Shown: positions 17,497 through 26,780, counted from the first letter of the stretch. The stretch: DNA of 64,000 nt from [Mycobacterium] crassicus (GCF_020181615.1 NZ_CP084029.1:3640800-3704799); one strand, 5' to 3'. A program made the numbers and translations. Notes: generated by a model from the letters alone, not told the origin.

Positions 17497-18588
17497 ATGC
17501 CCATCACGATCGACCCGCGCCGCCACGACGCCGTGCTGTTCTGTTTCGACGGCGCCGTACCGGCGGCGCTGACCGAGCGGCTGCAGCGGGCCGGCGTACG
17601 CACCGCGTCGGTGTCCTCGCGTTCCGGCCTGGTGTCCGCCGCCGACCGGTTGGCGGTGCTGCCGGGCCGGTGTGTGGTGGTCGTCGACTCCGAGTCGAGC
17701 GTGATCGATGCTCGCAGTGCCGGATTCGCGTTGGTGATCGGTGTGGGATGCGACGGGGGCGACGCGTTGGTGGCCGACCCGGACGAGATCGCGGTGCGCA
17801 CCGGCGATCGGCCGATGTCGACGCTGCCGGATGCGATGACGGTCTTGGCGCAGCTGTCGCACCCGGCGGTGTTCTTCGACTTCGACGGCACCCTGTCCGA
17901 CATCGTCGACGATCCCGACGCGGCCCGGCCGGTCGACGGCGCGGTGGATGCGTTGGCCGCGTTGGCCGCCCGGTGCCCGGTCGCGGTGCTGTCCGGCCGC
18001 GACCTGGCCGACGTGCGGGCACGGGTGGGTCTGGACGGAATCTGGTACGCCGGCAGTCACGGCTTCGAGCTGACCGGTCCGGACGGCACCCACCACCAGA
18101 ACGACGCCGCCGCCGGTGCGGCGCTGATGCTGGCCGGTGCGGCCGGGTCGCTGACCGAGCAGTTGGGCGCAATTCCGGGAATCATGGTGGAGCACAAGCG
18201 TTTCGCAGTCGCGGTGCACTACCGCAACGCGGCCCGGGACCGGGTCGGCGAGGTGCTGGCGGCGGTGCGTGAGACCGGGCGTCATCGCGGCTTCCGGGTG
18301 ACCACCGGCCGCGAGGTGATCGAGCTGCGCCCGGAGCTGGACTGGGACAAGGGCCGCACGCTGCACTGGATTCTGGACCGGCTGGGTCCGGTGACGCCGG
18401 TGTTTCTCGGCGACGACATCACCGACGAGGACGCGTTCGACGCGGTGAACGACCTGGCGGGGGTCGGGATCATCGTGCGGCACACCGACGACGGCGACCG
18501 TGCCACCGCGGCCCGGTACGCGTTGGACAGCCCGGACCGGGCGGCCGCGTTCACCGCGCGGCTGGCCGAGCGACTCGCGGCGGGTTAG
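17497..18588 (+). CDS. otsB2: Trehalose-6-phosphate phosphatase
   Basis: A 363-residue HAD-superfamily phosphatase equivalent to Rv3372 (391 residues). Residues 1-120 form the extra N-terminal domain of mycobacterial OtsB2. The catalytic domain has motif I DFDGTLSD (about 128-135), motif II LSGRDLADVR, a substrate-cap region and motif IV GDDITDEDAF. It removes phosphate from trehalose-6-phosphate, the last step of the OtsA-OtsB pathway; trehalose is needed for mycolate transfer, and OtsB2 is essential in M. tuberculosis. GTG codons at 17488 and 17491 are alternative starts. The stop overlaps that of a small convergent gene by 3 nt. Confidence 0.93.
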   Translation: MPITIDPRRHDAVLFCFDGAVPAALTERLQRAGVRTASVSSRSGLVSAADRLAVLPGRCVVVVDSESSVIDARSAGFALVIGVGCDGGDALVADPDEIAVRTGDRPMSTLPDAMTVLAQLSHPAVFFDFDGTLSDIVDDPDAARPVDGAVDALAALAARCPVAVLSGRDLADVRARVGLDGIWYAGSHGFELTGPDGTHHQNDAAAGAALMLAGAAGSLTEQLGAIPGIMVEHKRFAVAVHYRNAARDRVGEVLAAVRETGRHRGFRVTTGREVIELRPELDWDKGRTLHWILDRLGPVTPVFLGDDITDEDAFDAVNDLAGVGIIVRHTDDGDRATAARYALDSPDRAAAFTARLAERLAAG

Positions 18589-18806
18589 GCATCTTCCTTG
18601 GCCATCCGCAGCCCGGTGGCCAGGCCGTCGATCCAGATCGACACCATCAGCTCCACCACCGGCGGGTGATTGGACGGCATGAACATCTTGGTGAGTTTGC
18701 CGACCCGGGCGTGGGCCAGCCTCTGAAAGTCACGGTCGTCCAGTTCCGGGAACTCCAGGTACTCACTGCCGATCTGCGCGGTCTCAGCGGCCGTGTAGGC
18801 GTCCAT
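18585..18806 (-). CDS. Small conserved-type hypothetical protein (73 aa)
   Basis: Seventy-three residues from ATG 18806 (GTG 18812 in frame would add two). Acidic N-terminus with YLEFPELDDRDFQRLAHARVG and a C-terminal helix VELMVSIWIDGLATGLRMAKED. There is no signal peptide or membrane anchor. The codon pattern is consistent with a real gene, and it fits exactly between otsB2 and htdY, but I do not recognise a family. Its stop overlaps the otsB2 stop. Confidence 0.6.
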   Translation of the reverse strand: MDAYTAAETAQIGSEYLEFPELDDRDFQRLAHARVGKLTKMFMPSNHPPVVELMVSIWIDGLATGLRMAKEDA

Positions 18807-18873
18807 GACCACAATCCGATCAGGCGCGGCAGCGTTACGGAAGGGACTGAAGTCCCCTCACGCCCAGCGCCCC

Positions 18874-19743
18874 TCAGGCCCGGTACTCCACCGCACCGTC
18901 GTCGAGCACCACCCGAGCGTTGGCGCCGTCGGGACCGGATGCCTCGGTGCGGAACACCGCCCGGCCCGGCTCGGTGCGCCAGATCGAGGTGGTCAGCGTC
19001 TCCCCCGGGAACACCGGGTCGGTGAAGCGCGCCGCGATCGCACTGACGCGGCCGGCGTCGCCGCCGCCGAGCTCGGCGACCAGCGCACGGCCGGCGAAGC
19101 CGTAGGTGCACAGGCCGTGCAGGATCGGTTTCGGGAACCCGGCCAGCGTCGTGGCGAACCACGGGTCGCTGTGCAATGGGTTGCGGTCGCCGGAGAGCCG
19201 GTAGAGCAGCGCCTGGTCTTCCCGGGTCGCATACGCGGTGCGCGAGTCCGGGGCCGAGTCGGGGATCTGCGGTGCGACCGGGCGCTGCCCCGGCTCCCCG
19301 CCGAAGCCACCCGCCTTGCGGATGACCACGGTTACCAGCGTCTCCACCACCGGCTCTGCGGTTTTGGGGTCGGCGCCGCGGGCCCGCAGCATCACGACGG
19401 CGTTCTTGCCCTCCCCCTTGTCCTGGATGTCGGCCACCTCGGACACCACCTGCAGGCTTCCGGCGGCGGGCAGCGGCTTGAACAGCCGCACCTCTTGGGA
19501 GCCGTGCAGCAGCAGCGCCGGGTTGAAGGTGCCGATCTTGCCGGCGGCCGCAAACCCCAGGCAGCAGATGACGGCGTAGGTGGGCAACACCTGCTGGGCG
19601 ATGTCGTGGCTGTTCTCGGTGGTGAAGGCGAGATCTTCGGTGCCGGCGCCGACCCCGAGCGCATAGAGCATGGTGTCGCGATCGGTCCACTCGACCAGCA
19701 CCGGATCGGTGGTCACGCCGATGGCTGTCGGGTCCAGTGCCAT
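18874..19743 (-). CDS. htdY: (R)-specific 3-hydroxyacyl-thioester dehydratase HtdY
   Basis: A 289-residue MaoC-type protein with two hot-dog folds, the same size as Rv3389c (HtdY, 290). The C-terminal half carries the hydratase-2 motif RLSGDRNPLHSDPWFA, with the catalytic Asp and His, and then GFPKPILHGLCTYG; the N-terminal half is the degenerate substrate-tunnel domain. It hydrates trans-2-enoyl-CoA to (R)-3-hydroxyacyl-CoA or the reverse in fatty-acid turnover. ATG 19743 is preceded by GAAGGAG, which fixes the start. It is divergent from the lpqD-like lipoprotein gene. Confidence 0.92.
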   Translation of the reverse strand: MALDPTAIGVTTDPVLVEWTDRDTMLYALGVGAGTEDLAFTTENSHDIAQQVLPTYAVICCLGFAAAGKIGTFNPALLLHGSQEVRLFKPLPAAGSLQVVSEVADIQDKGEGKNAVVMLRARGADPKTAEPVVETLVTVVIRKAGGFGGEPGQRPVAPQIPDSAPDSRTAYATREDQALLYRLSGDRNPLHSDPWFATTLAGFPKPILHGLCTYGFAGRALVAELGGGDAGRVSAIAARFTDPVFPGETLTTSIWRTEPGRAVFRTEASGPDGANARVVLDDGAVEYRA

Positions 19744-19828
19744 GGGGGTCTCCTTCGGTCGGGGATTCGCCGCCACCATTTCAGCAGAACCGGCTGCGTG
19801 GGCACCACCGACACGGCAGGCTGTCGCC

Positions 19829-20542
19829 ATGGGGAACATGGGGAAACGCACCGGCACGGTGCTCGCAGTGTTGGCGGCCGCACTCGCCGCGGTTCTGGTG
19901 CTCGGGGGCTGCTCGGGACCGCCGCAGCCCCGCACCATCACCCTGACGCTGATCCGCCACGCGGAGTCCGAAGCCAACGCGGCCGGGATCATCGACACCA
20001 CGGTGCCCGGTCCGGGACTGACCGAGAAGGGCCGCGCCCAGGCGCAGGAGCTCGCGAATCAGCTCTCGCACAACCGCTACGACGGTGTGTACGCCTCCTC
20101 GATGGCGCGCACCCAGGAGTCCGCGGCCCCGCTGGCGCGCGAGTTGGGCCGTGAGGTGCAGATCCTGCCCGGCGTGCGGGAGATCAATGCGGGCTGGTTC
20201 AACGACAAGCCCGGATCGGTGGCCAACTCGCCGTATCTGCTTGCCCCGCAGGCCTGGATCCGCGGTGATCGGACCGCTGCCATCCCGGGCTCGATCGACG
20301 GTAACCAGTTCAACGAGGATTTCACCGCCGCGGTGCAGCGGATCTACGACAGCGGCGACACCAAGCCGGTGGTATTCGCGCATGGGGCGTCGATCATGAC
20401 GTGGACGCTGATGAACGTCCAGAATCCCCGCGACGAACTGATGACCGACCACCCGCTGCCCAACAATGGCCGGGTGGTGCTCGTCGGCAATCCGACCACC
20501 GGCTGGAAGATGGTGGACTGGGACGGGATTCGCGCGTTCTGA
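19829..20542 (+). CDS. lpqD: LpqD-like lipoprotein, histidine-phosphatase fold
   Basis: A 237-residue exported protein. The N-terminus is a lipoprotein signal (basic start, hydrophobic core, lipobox LGGC with Cys near residue 28). The mature part is a histidine-phosphatase/phosphoglycerate-mutase fold with the catalytic LIRHAESEAN motif near its start, a YASSMARTQESA segment with the phosphate-binding Arg, and a late VFAHGASIMTW with the second His. Position and sequence match Rv3390 (lpqD). It is probably a surface phosphatase attached to the outer face of the cytoplasmic membrane; the substrate is unknown. Confidence 0.88.
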   Translation: MGNMGKRTGTVLAVLAAALAAVLVLGGCSGPPQPRTITLTLIRHAESEANAAGIIDTTVPGPGLTEKGRAQAQELANQLSHNRYDGVYASSMARTQESAAPLARELGREVQILPGVREINAGWFNDKPGSVANSPYLLAPQAWIRGDRTAAIPGSIDGNQFNEDFTAAVQRIYDSGDTKPVVFAHGASIMTWTLMNVQNPRDELMTDHPLPNNGRVVLVGNPTTGWKMVDWDGIRAF

Positions 20543-20555
20543 TCGGCGCGGGCCG

Positions 20556-21227
20556 ATGAGCACGTCTGAGGGCTCCGAAGCTCCGGCCGGTCTGACCGAC
20601 ACGGGACGCGTGGAGGCGTTCAGTGACGGCGTCTTCGCGATCGCGGTGACCCTGCTGGTGCTCGACCTCAAAGCACCCGAGCACGCCCCCGGGCAGCTGT
20701 TGGAGGGGCTGATCCGGCAATGGCCGGCGTATCTGGGCTACGTCGCGTCGTTCGGCTACGTCGCGGTGATCTGGCTCAACCACCACCAGGCGTTCACTGC
20801 GATCAAACAGGTCAATAAGGGCGTACACCTGGCCAACATCGCCCTGCTGTTCACCACGGCGCTCATCCCGTTTCCGACCGCGGTGCTGTCCCGGGCGTTC
20901 ATCGACGGCGCCGACGCCCACGACGCGCGTACCGCGGTGGCCCTGTACGCCGGCATTCTGGCGGCCATGTGCGCGAGTTGGCTGCTGCTGTTCGACCAGG
21001 TCAGTCGATGCCCCGACCGGCTGGTCGCGGACGAGGCGGATCCGCGCATGTTCGCCGCCCAACGATTTCGGTCGATGACCGGGATCGCCGCCTACCTGGC
21101 GGCGGGCGTGATCGGCGTGGTGTGGTCGCCGATGGTCGCGCTGGCGGTTTTCGTCGTGATGCCGGCCTTCTACGCGACCAATATCGGCGGATATCGGACG
21201 GCGCGACCCAACTCACCATTGACGTAG
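20556..21227 (+). CDS. TMEM175-type (DUF1211) potassium channel protein
   Basis: A 223-residue protein with about six membrane helices. The first helix has the signature RVEAFSDGVFAIAVTLLVLDL, with the FSDG motif that marks the TMEM175/DUF1211 family; helix two has WLNHHQAF. Bacterial members form tetrameric K+ channels that lack the classical selectivity filter. It starts 13 nt after lpqD on the same strand, so it is likely co-transcribed. The gene is not at this point in M. tuberculosis, where lpqD is followed directly by acrA1. Confidence 0.85.
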   Translation: MSTSEGSEAPAGLTDTGRVEAFSDGVFAIAVTLLVLDLKAPEHAPGQLLEGLIRQWPAYLGYVASFGYVAVIWLNHHQAFTAIKQVNKGVHLANIALLFTTALIPFPTAVLSRAFIDGADAHDARTAVALYAGILAAMCASWLLLFDQVSRCPDRLVADEADPRMFAAQRFRSMTGIAAYLAAGVIGVVWSPMVALAVFVVMPAFYATNIGGYRTARPNSPLT

Positions 21228-21253
21228 CCGACCCGAGCGACCACCATGGCCGC

Positions 21254-23284
21254 ATGCGTTATGTCGTTACCGGCGGTACCGGGTTTATTGGACAGCGGGC
21301 GGTGACCCGAATTCTGGAGCACAACCCCGATGCTCGGGTGTGGGTACTGGTGCGCCGCGCATCGCTGGGCCGTTTCGAGGCCCTGGTCTCTGCGAACGGT
21401 CCGGCGTGGGAGGAGCGGGTCAAGCCGCTGGTCGGTGACCTGACGGCGGAGAACCTCGGGTTGACCGATGCGGTGCTCGCCGAGCTGGGCAGCATCGACC
21501 ACGTGCTGCACTGCGCGGCGATCTACGACATCACCGCCGGCGCCGCCGAGCAGCAGGCGGCCAATGTCGAGGGCACCCGCGCCGTGATCGCTCTGGCGAA
21601 GCGGCTCGACGCCACCTTGTCGCACCTGTCGTCAATCGCGGTGGCCGGCGACTACGCCGGCGAGTTCACCGAAGACGATTTCGACATCGGTCAGCGGTTG
21701 CCGAGCCCGTATCACCAGACCAAGTTCGAGGCCGAGCAACTGGTGCGCTCGACGCCGGGACTGCGGTACCGGGTGTACCGGCCGGCGGTGGTGGTGGGCG
21801 ATTCGCGCACCGGCGAGATGGACAAGGTCGACGGGCCGTACTACTTCTTTCCCCTGCTCGCCAAGCTGGCGGTGCTGCCCGGGCTCACCCCGATGGCCGT
21901 GCCCGACACCGGGCGCACCAACGTCGTCCCGGTCGACTACGTCGTCGACGCCCTGATCGAGCTGATGCATGCGGACGGTTACGACGGTCGCACCTTCCAC
22001 CTGACCGCGCCGAAATCGATTGGGCTGCCTGAGATCTACCGGGCCGTCGCGGCCGAGGCCGGACTGCCGCGACTGCGCGCCAAGCTGCCCGGCGCCGTGG
22101 CCGCCCCGGTGCTCAGCGTCGGTGGGCGCGCCCGGGTGTGGCGCAACATGATCGCCACCCAGCTGGGCCTGCCCGCCGAGGTGCTCGACCTGGTGAACCT
22201 GCGGCCGACGTTCATCGCCGACGCCACCCGCACCGCCCTGAAAGAGGCCGGCGCGGCAACCGCCGAAGTCCCCGAGTTCGCCGACTACGCGCCGAGGCTG
22301 TGGCGCTACTGGGCGCAGCACCTGGATCCGGACCGCGCCCGCCGTGATGACCCGGCCGGACCTCTGGTGGGGCGGCACGTGATCATCACCGGGGCGTCCA
22401 GCGGTATCGGCCGGGCCTCGGCGATCGCCGTGGCCGAGCGCGGCGGCACGGTGTTCGCGCTGGCCCGCAGCGCCGGCGCCCTCGACGATCTGGTGGCCGA
22501 GATCCGCGCCGGGGGCGGGCAGGCCCACGCGTTCACCTGCGACGTCACCGACTCGGCGTCGGTGGAGCACACCGTCAAGGACATCCTGGGCCAATTCGGC
22601 CACGTCGACTACCTGGTGAACAATGCCGGCCGGTCAATCCGCCGCTCGGTGACCAACTCCACCGACCGACTGCACGACTACGAGCGCACGATGGCGGTCA
22701 ACTACTTCGGTGCGGTGCGCATGGTGCTGGCACTGCTGCCGCACTGGCGGGAGCGCCGGTTCGGGCACGTCGTCAACGTCTCCAGCGAGGGGGTGCTGGC
22801 GCACAGCCCCAAGTACAGCGCGTACGTGCCGACCAAGGCGGCGCTGGATGCGTTCGCCGATGTGGTATCGACCGAGACGCTGTCGGACCACATCACGTTC
22901 ACCACCATCCACATGCCGCTGGTGGCCACCCCGATGATCGCGCCGACCGGAAAACTGGTGCCGATGGGTGCGATCAGCGCCGAGCACGCCGCGGCCATGG
23001 TGGTGCGTGGCCTGGTCGAGAAGCCGGACCGGATCGACACCCCGTTGGGCACCCTCGCCGAGGCGGGCAACTACATCACCCCCGGATTGGCCCGCCGGAT
23101 GCTGCACCAGCTGTACCTGGGCTACCCGGACTCGGCCGCCGCCCGCGGCGTGACACCGGCCGAACCCGTTGCGGCGCACTCGACTCGGCGTCACCCGAAG
23201 CGGCCGTCGCGGGCGATCCCCCGGGTGCGGGTGCCCCGCCCGATCAAGCGGGCGGTGCGACTGGTGCCGGGCGTGTACTGGTGA
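21254..23284 (+). CDS. acrA1: Two-domain fatty-acyl-CoA reductase (AcrA1/Fcr1-like)
   Basis: A 676-residue fusion of two Rossmann dehydrogenases, equivalent to Rv3391. The N-terminal domain is an extended-SDR acyl reductase with GGTGFIGQ near residue 8 and active-site YHQTK. The C-terminal domain is a classical SDR with TGASSGIGRA near residue 380 and YVPTK near 525. Such proteins reduce long-chain acyl-CoA to the aldehyde and on to the fatty alcohol; the M. tuberculosis homologue is implicated in making alcohols for wax esters in dormancy. The ATG at 21254 begins the conserved MRYVVTGGTG. The cmaA1 gene that follows in M. tuberculosis is absent, and the stop is 10 nt from iunH. Confidence 0.9.
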   Translation: MRYVVTGGTGFIGQRAVTRILEHNPDARVWVLVRRASLGRFEALVSANGPAWEERVKPLVGDLTAENLGLTDAVLAELGSIDHVLHCAAIYDITAGAAEQQAANVEGTRAVIALAKRLDATLSHLSSIAVAGDYAGEFTEDDFDIGQRLPSPYHQTKFEAEQLVRSTPGLRYRVYRPAVVVGDSRTGEMDKVDGPYYFFPLLAKLAVLPGLTPMAVPDTGRTNVVPVDYVVDALIELMHADGYDGRTFHLTAPKSIGLPEIYRAVAAEAGLPRLRAKLPGAVAAPVLSVGGRARVWRNMIATQLGLPAEVLDLVNLRPTFIADATRTALKEAGAATAEVPEFADYAPRLWRYWAQHLDPDRARRDDPAGPLVGRHVIITGASSGIGRASAIAVAERGGTVFALARSAGALDDLVAEIRAGGGQAHAFTCDVTDSASVEHTVKDILGQFGHVDYLVNNAGRSIRRSVTNSTDRLHDYERTMAVNYFGAVRMVLALLPHWRERRFGHVVNVSSEGVLAHSPKYSAYVPTKAALDAFADVVSTETLSDHITFTTIHMPLVATPMIAPTGKLVPMGAISAEHAAAMVVRGLVEKPDRIDTPLGTLAEAGNYITPGLARRMLHQLYLGYPDSAAARGVTPAEPVAAHSTRRHPKRPSRAIPRVRVPRPIKRAVRLVPGVYW

Positions 23285-23294
23285 ACCCGCGCTC

Positions 23295-24251
23295 GTGACG
23301 CTGCCCGTCTTCGCCGACTTCGACACCGGCGTCGACGACGCGGTCGCGCTGGTGTACCTGCTGGCCAGCCCGGATACCGAACTTGTCGGGATCGCGTCGA
23401 CCGGCGGAAACGTTGCGGTGCAACAGGTCTGCCGCAACAATCTGGCATTGTTGGAGCTGTGCGGGGCGGCAGGCGTCCCGGTGTCCAAGGGCGCCGACGC
23501 GCCGCTGAACGGCCCGATCCACACCGCGGAGAACATCCACGGGCCGCAGGGGCTGGGGTACGCCGAGTTGGCGCCCGGCACCGGCCGGCTCACCGGGCAC
23601 GACGCCGCCGAGGCATGGGTCACCGCCGCGCGGGCCCACCCGGGTCAGCTGATCGGTCTGGTCACCGGCCCGCTGACCAACCTGGCATTGGCACTGCGGG
23701 CCGAGCCCGCACTGCCCACACTGCTGCGCCGGCTGGTGATCATGGGCGGCGCGTTCTCCGGCGAACGGTCCAGCCGGGCCGAGTTCAACATCGGGGTCGA
23801 TCCCGAGGCGGCCGCCGAGGTGCTCGCCGCCTGGGCTGCGGTTGCGCCACAACGGCTTCCGCTGGTGTGCGGACTGGATCTGACCCGGCACATCGCGATC
23901 ACGCCGGCGATCCTGGCCCTGCTCCCGGCACCGGCCAACAGCCCGGTGGTCCGGGTGCTGGACGACGCACTGCGGTTCTATTTCGAGGCCCACGACGCCC
24001 GGGGCCATGGCTACCTGGCGTATCTGCACGATCCGCTGGCCGCGGCGGTCGCGCTGGAACCCGAGCTGATCACGACCCGCACCGCATCGATACAGGTAGA
24101 GCTCGCCGCCACGGCGGCGCGCGGGCGGACGATTCCCGACTGGGATGCCGCGCAGCCCAACGCGCTGGTCGGTGTCGGCGTGGACCCGGCGGAGTTCTTC
24201 GACCGGTTCGTGCAGCGGGTCGGCGCATTCGCCCGCCGGCTGGGCGGATAG
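23295..24251 (+). CDS. iunH: Inosine-uridine-preferring nucleoside hydrolase
   Basis: A 318-residue nucleoside hydrolase (Rv3393 is 308). The Ca2+-binding signature DFDTGVDDAVAL is at the N-terminus, with the usual DTD changed to DFD. The ribose-binding region includes GPLTNLALAL and MGGAFSG, and the catalytic late His is in YLHDPLAA. The enzyme splits the N-glycosidic bond of ribonucleosides to ribose and free base for purine and pyrimidine salvage. The start is GTG 23295, just before TLPVFADFD. It is closely coupled to the upstream acyl reductase. Confidence 0.9.
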   Translation: MTLPVFADFDTGVDDAVALVYLLASPDTELVGIASTGGNVAVQQVCRNNLALLELCGAAGVPVSKGADAPLNGPIHTAENIHGPQGLGYAELAPGTGRLTGHDAAEAWVTAARAHPGQLIGLVTGPLTNLALALRAEPALPTLLRRLVIMGGAFSGERSSRAEFNIGVDPEAAAEVLAAWAAVAPQRLPLVCGLDLTRHIAITPAILALLPAPANSPVVRVLDDALRFYFEAHDARGHGYLAYLHDPLAAAVALEPELITTRTASIQVELAATAARGRTIPDWDAAQPNALVGVGVDPAEFFDRFVQRVGAFARRLGG

Positions 24252-24289
24252 TCGCCCCAGCCCATCCCGCCGTTCGGCGCAGCGGGTGG

Positions 24290-24325
24290 TGACGCAGCGG
24301 GGATGACGCAGCGGGGATGACGCCG
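24290..24325. repeat. 14-bp tandem repeat between iunH and imuB
   Basis: The unit TGACGCAGCGGGGA occurs at 24290-24303 and 24304-24317, with a partial third copy at 24318. It fills most of the 77-bp space between the convergent stops of iunH and imuB. A minor slippage-type repeat; no clear terminator hairpin is seen. Confidence 0.8.
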
Positions 24326-24328
24326 GGT

Positions 24329-25924
24329 TCACTCGTACACCCCCTCCAGGTACCAGCTCCGCAGCCGGTAGCACAGCAGCAGCGCCGCGCCGGTCTCGTG
24401 GCTGCCCGGTGCGCCCTCCAACAGCGCCTGAACCCGGGCGGTGCGTCCCGATCCCGGCCCCTCCCGCTGCGGATCCCACCACCGTTCGTCGACCGGCCAG
24501 GGCCCAGCCCACCAGCGCAGCCGTTCGTCACGGCCCCGGGCGACCAACCACGCCGGGTCGGCGGTGAACAGTCCCCGGCCGGTCACCCGGATCGGGTTGC
24601 GTTCGGCGTCAAGCAGTTCCACCGGATCGTCGAGCAACACCGACGGCGACGGTTCGGGAAGCCGGCCGGGCCACGGCTGACGCGGGTCGGCCAGCGGCAC
24701 CGGCTCGTCCCCCAGCGGGGTCAGGGTGATGCGCTCGGCCGGGCCGCGGCCGCCGGAGAGCACCGGCACCCGCACCGCCTCGGGGCCGAGCAGGCCCTGC
24801 ACCCGCACCAGTGCCCGGCGGGCGCGCAGTCGGTCCTCCTCGCCGAGCCCGCCCCACAACGGCAGCTGCAGCGCCTCGGTCGCCGAGAGCACCTCCACCG
24901 GCTGCAGTCGCAGCAGCGTCACCGGGCCGGTGGGCCGGCCGGAGGTGACCCGGCTGTTCAGCCAGCCGTCCAGTTGCCAGCGCACCCGGTCGGCGGTGGC
25001 GTCCTCGGTCAGCGGCTCGGCGCACCGCCACACCCGGGTCAGCTCTTCACCGGTCTCAGTGACGGCGTGAATGGCCAGCCGGGTGCAGCCGACACCGGCG
25101 GCCATCAGGGTCCGGTGCAGCACTCCGGCCAGTGAGCGGCCGGCGAACGCCGCGGCGTCGACCCGGTCGATCGGCGGGTCGCAGTGCAGCACGGCATCGA
25201 GATCCGGTGTCGGCTCCCGCCCGGACGGCCCGCGTTCCGGCTCGCCGCGGGCGAACCGGTGCGCGATCAGCGCATCGGGACCGAACCGCGAGGTCACATC
25301 CGGACGTGGCAACGCGGCGAACCGTCCGATGGTGCGAATCCCCAAGCGCCACAACAGGTCGACCAGGCCGTCGCGTCCGGGGCCGGACAGGCTGGGTTCG
25401 GCGGCCAGCTGCCGGATCGACAGTCCCGACAGGAATCGGGCATCGCCCCCGGGTGCCACCACCGCGCCGGCGCGCGCGGCCAACACCGCGGTGGAGAGCG
25501 AATCGGCGATCCCGACCTGGCATTCGACATCGGCCGCGGCCACCGCGTCGACGAGACGTTCGGCAGCCTGCTCCTCGGAACCGAAGGCCCGGACCGCGCC
25601 GCGCACCGACACCACCAGCAGGCCGGGCCGCAGCACCTCGGCGTGCGGCACCAGCTCGTCGACCGCGGCCAGAACCGGCTCGAACAGTCGGGCGTCGCGG
25701 TCGGTGTCCGCGGCCGCCACGTGCAGCGCCGGGCAGCGGGCCGCCGCCTCCCGGCGCCGCAGCCCGCGCCGCACCCCGGCCGCGCGGGCGCCCGCCGAAC
25801 AGGCGACCACCCGGTTGGCCAGGGTGACCGCGACCGGCGCGGTGGCCGGCAGGCCCGCCGCGGCCGCCGCGGCGACCGCGGGCCAATCCATGCACCACAG
25901 CGCGAGCACTCGAGAATCGGCCAT
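24329..25924 (-). CDS. imuB: ImuB, catalytically inactive Y-family polymerase of the SOS mutasome
   Basis: A 531-residue protein from ATG 25924. It has the Y-family polymerase fold, but the motif near the N-terminus reads ALWCMDWPAVA, without the full acidic triad, as in ImuB proteins. The beta-clamp-binding motif QLPLWG is at residues 353-358, almost exactly where it lies in M. tuberculosis ImuB (Rv3394c). The C-terminal region (RPARV-type tail, WWAGPWPVDERWWD) binds partners. ImuB is the hub joining DnaE2, ImuA' and the clamp in induced mutagenesis. It follows imuA' by 11 nt in an SOS-controlled operon. Confidence 0.93.
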   Translation of the reverse strand: MADSRVLALWCMDWPAVAAAAAAGLPATAPVAVTLANRVVACSAGARAAGVRRGLRRREAAARCPALHVAAADTDRDARLFEPVLAAVDELVPHAEVLRPGLLVVSVRGAVRAFGSEEQAAERLVDAVAAADVECQVGIADSLSTAVLAARAGAVVAPGGDARFLSGLSIRQLAAEPSLSGPGRDGLVDLLWRLGIRTIGRFAALPRPDVTSRFGPDALIAHRFARGEPERGPSGREPTPDLDAVLHCDPPIDRVDAAAFAGRSLAGVLHRTLMAAGVGCTRLAIHAVTETGEELTRVWRCAEPLTEDATADRVRWQLDGWLNSRVTSGRPTGPVTLLRLQPVEVLSATEALQLPLWGGLGEEDRLRARRALVRVQGLLGPEAVRVPVLSGGRGPAERITLTPLGDEPVPLADPRQPWPGRLPEPSPSVLLDDPVELLDAERNPIRVTGRGLFTADPAWLVARGRDERLRWWAGPWPVDERWWDPQREGPGSGRTARVQALLEGAPGSHETGAALLLCYRLRSWYLEGVYE

Positions 25925-25935
25925 GAGAAGACCCG

Positions 25936-26628
25936 CTACCCGGCCCTGGTTCGCCCGGCCGCGCGTCCGGCGGCCCGCACCTCGAGCCGCACCGCGCCGA
26001 TCCGCCCGAACCCGGGAACCGACGTGCAACCACCCGTCGTCTCATAGCCGCTCACCCGGGCGTCCAGCTGCAACGCCGCGCCCTGCCAGTCGCCGCCGGA
26101 GACCAGTAGCGCGCAGCCCCGGTGGCGGGCCCGGGCCAGCACCACCCGGGTGCGCGCCGGTGGCACCGACCGGCCACCCAGGCCGAGCACCACCAGATCC
26201 AGGCCGTCCATCAGCACCGTGGCCACTTCCACCGGATCGTTGCCAGGATCGGGGATCACCGCGAGCCGGCTCAGGTCGGCACCCATCTCCGCCGCGGCCA
26301 ACAGCCCGGTGTCCGGCTGGCCGACGATGGCCGCGTTACCGCCGGCCGCCGTCACCGCGGCCACCATGCTCAGCCCCAGCGAGCGGGCCCCCGACAGCAC
26401 CGCCACCGTGCCGCGCGGCAGCCCGGCGGGCAGTACGTCGGCCAGCAGCGACGGGACCGGCAGCACGGCCTCGAAAACCGGGTCGGCCGGGGCCGCTGCG
26501 GCGGATACCCGCCGGCCCGCACCCACCTTCCCGGACACCGCCGCCATCTGCCGACGCAACTGTTCCAGCTGGTCAGCGCGATTTTCTCCGGAGCTACGAC
26601 GTTGCTCCAAATCCACAGCCGCCGTCAT
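25936..26628 (-). CDS. imuA': ImuA', RecA-like accessory factor of mutagenic repair
   Basis: A 230-residue protein equivalent to Rv3395c (204 residues), distantly related to RecA/SulA. It lacks a complete Walker A but keeps the fold: [19 protein letters not shown] in the Walker A position and [17 protein letters not shown] in the B region. ATG 26628 has GGAGG five bases upstream. The LexA box lies 28 nt upstream of the start. It works with ImuB and DnaE2 in DNA-damage-induced mutagenesis. Its C-terminus is longer and more basic than expected, a minor difference. Confidence 0.9.
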   Translation of the reverse strand: MTAAVDLEQRRSSGENRADQLEQLRRQMAAVSGKVGAGRRVSAAAAPADPVFEAVLPVPSLLADVLPAGLPRGTVAVLSGARSLGLSMVAAVTAAGGNAAIVGQPDTGLLAAAEMGADLSRLAVIPDPGNDPVEVATVLMDGLDLVVLGLGGRSVPPARTRVVLARARHRGCALLVSGGDWQGAALQLDARVSGYETTGGCTSVPGFGRIGAVRLEVRAAGRAAGRTRAG

Positions 26629-26655
26629 GATCGCCTCCGGGAAACTCGAATCCGT

Positions 26656-26671
26656 TCGAAACTATGTTCGA
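26656..26671 (-). promoter_or_regulatory. LexA (SOS) box of imuA'-imuB
   Basis: On the minus strand this reads TCGAAC-ATAG-TTTCGA, one mismatch from the consensus TCGAAC-N4-GTTCGA. It is 28 nt upstream of the imuA' ATG and overlaps a TAGTTT hexamer that could be the -10 element. A second partial site with 2-bp spacing (TCGAAT-CC-GTTCGA, 26646-26659) overlaps it. Confidence 0.88.
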
Positions 26672-26780
26672 TTGATCCGAGTGAACACTCCCCCACCGAC
26701 AACCGTCAAGCCGGGCAGCCCGAGGGCGCATCAATGGCCCCGCGCGTCACATCCGCATCGCGTTTTCCCGGGGCCGTCAA

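Noticed and set aside
18842..18858. Short hairpin AGGGACT/AGTCCC between the 73-aa gene and htdY
   Set aside because: The loop would be only two or three bases and the stem is short, so a terminator call is not supported.
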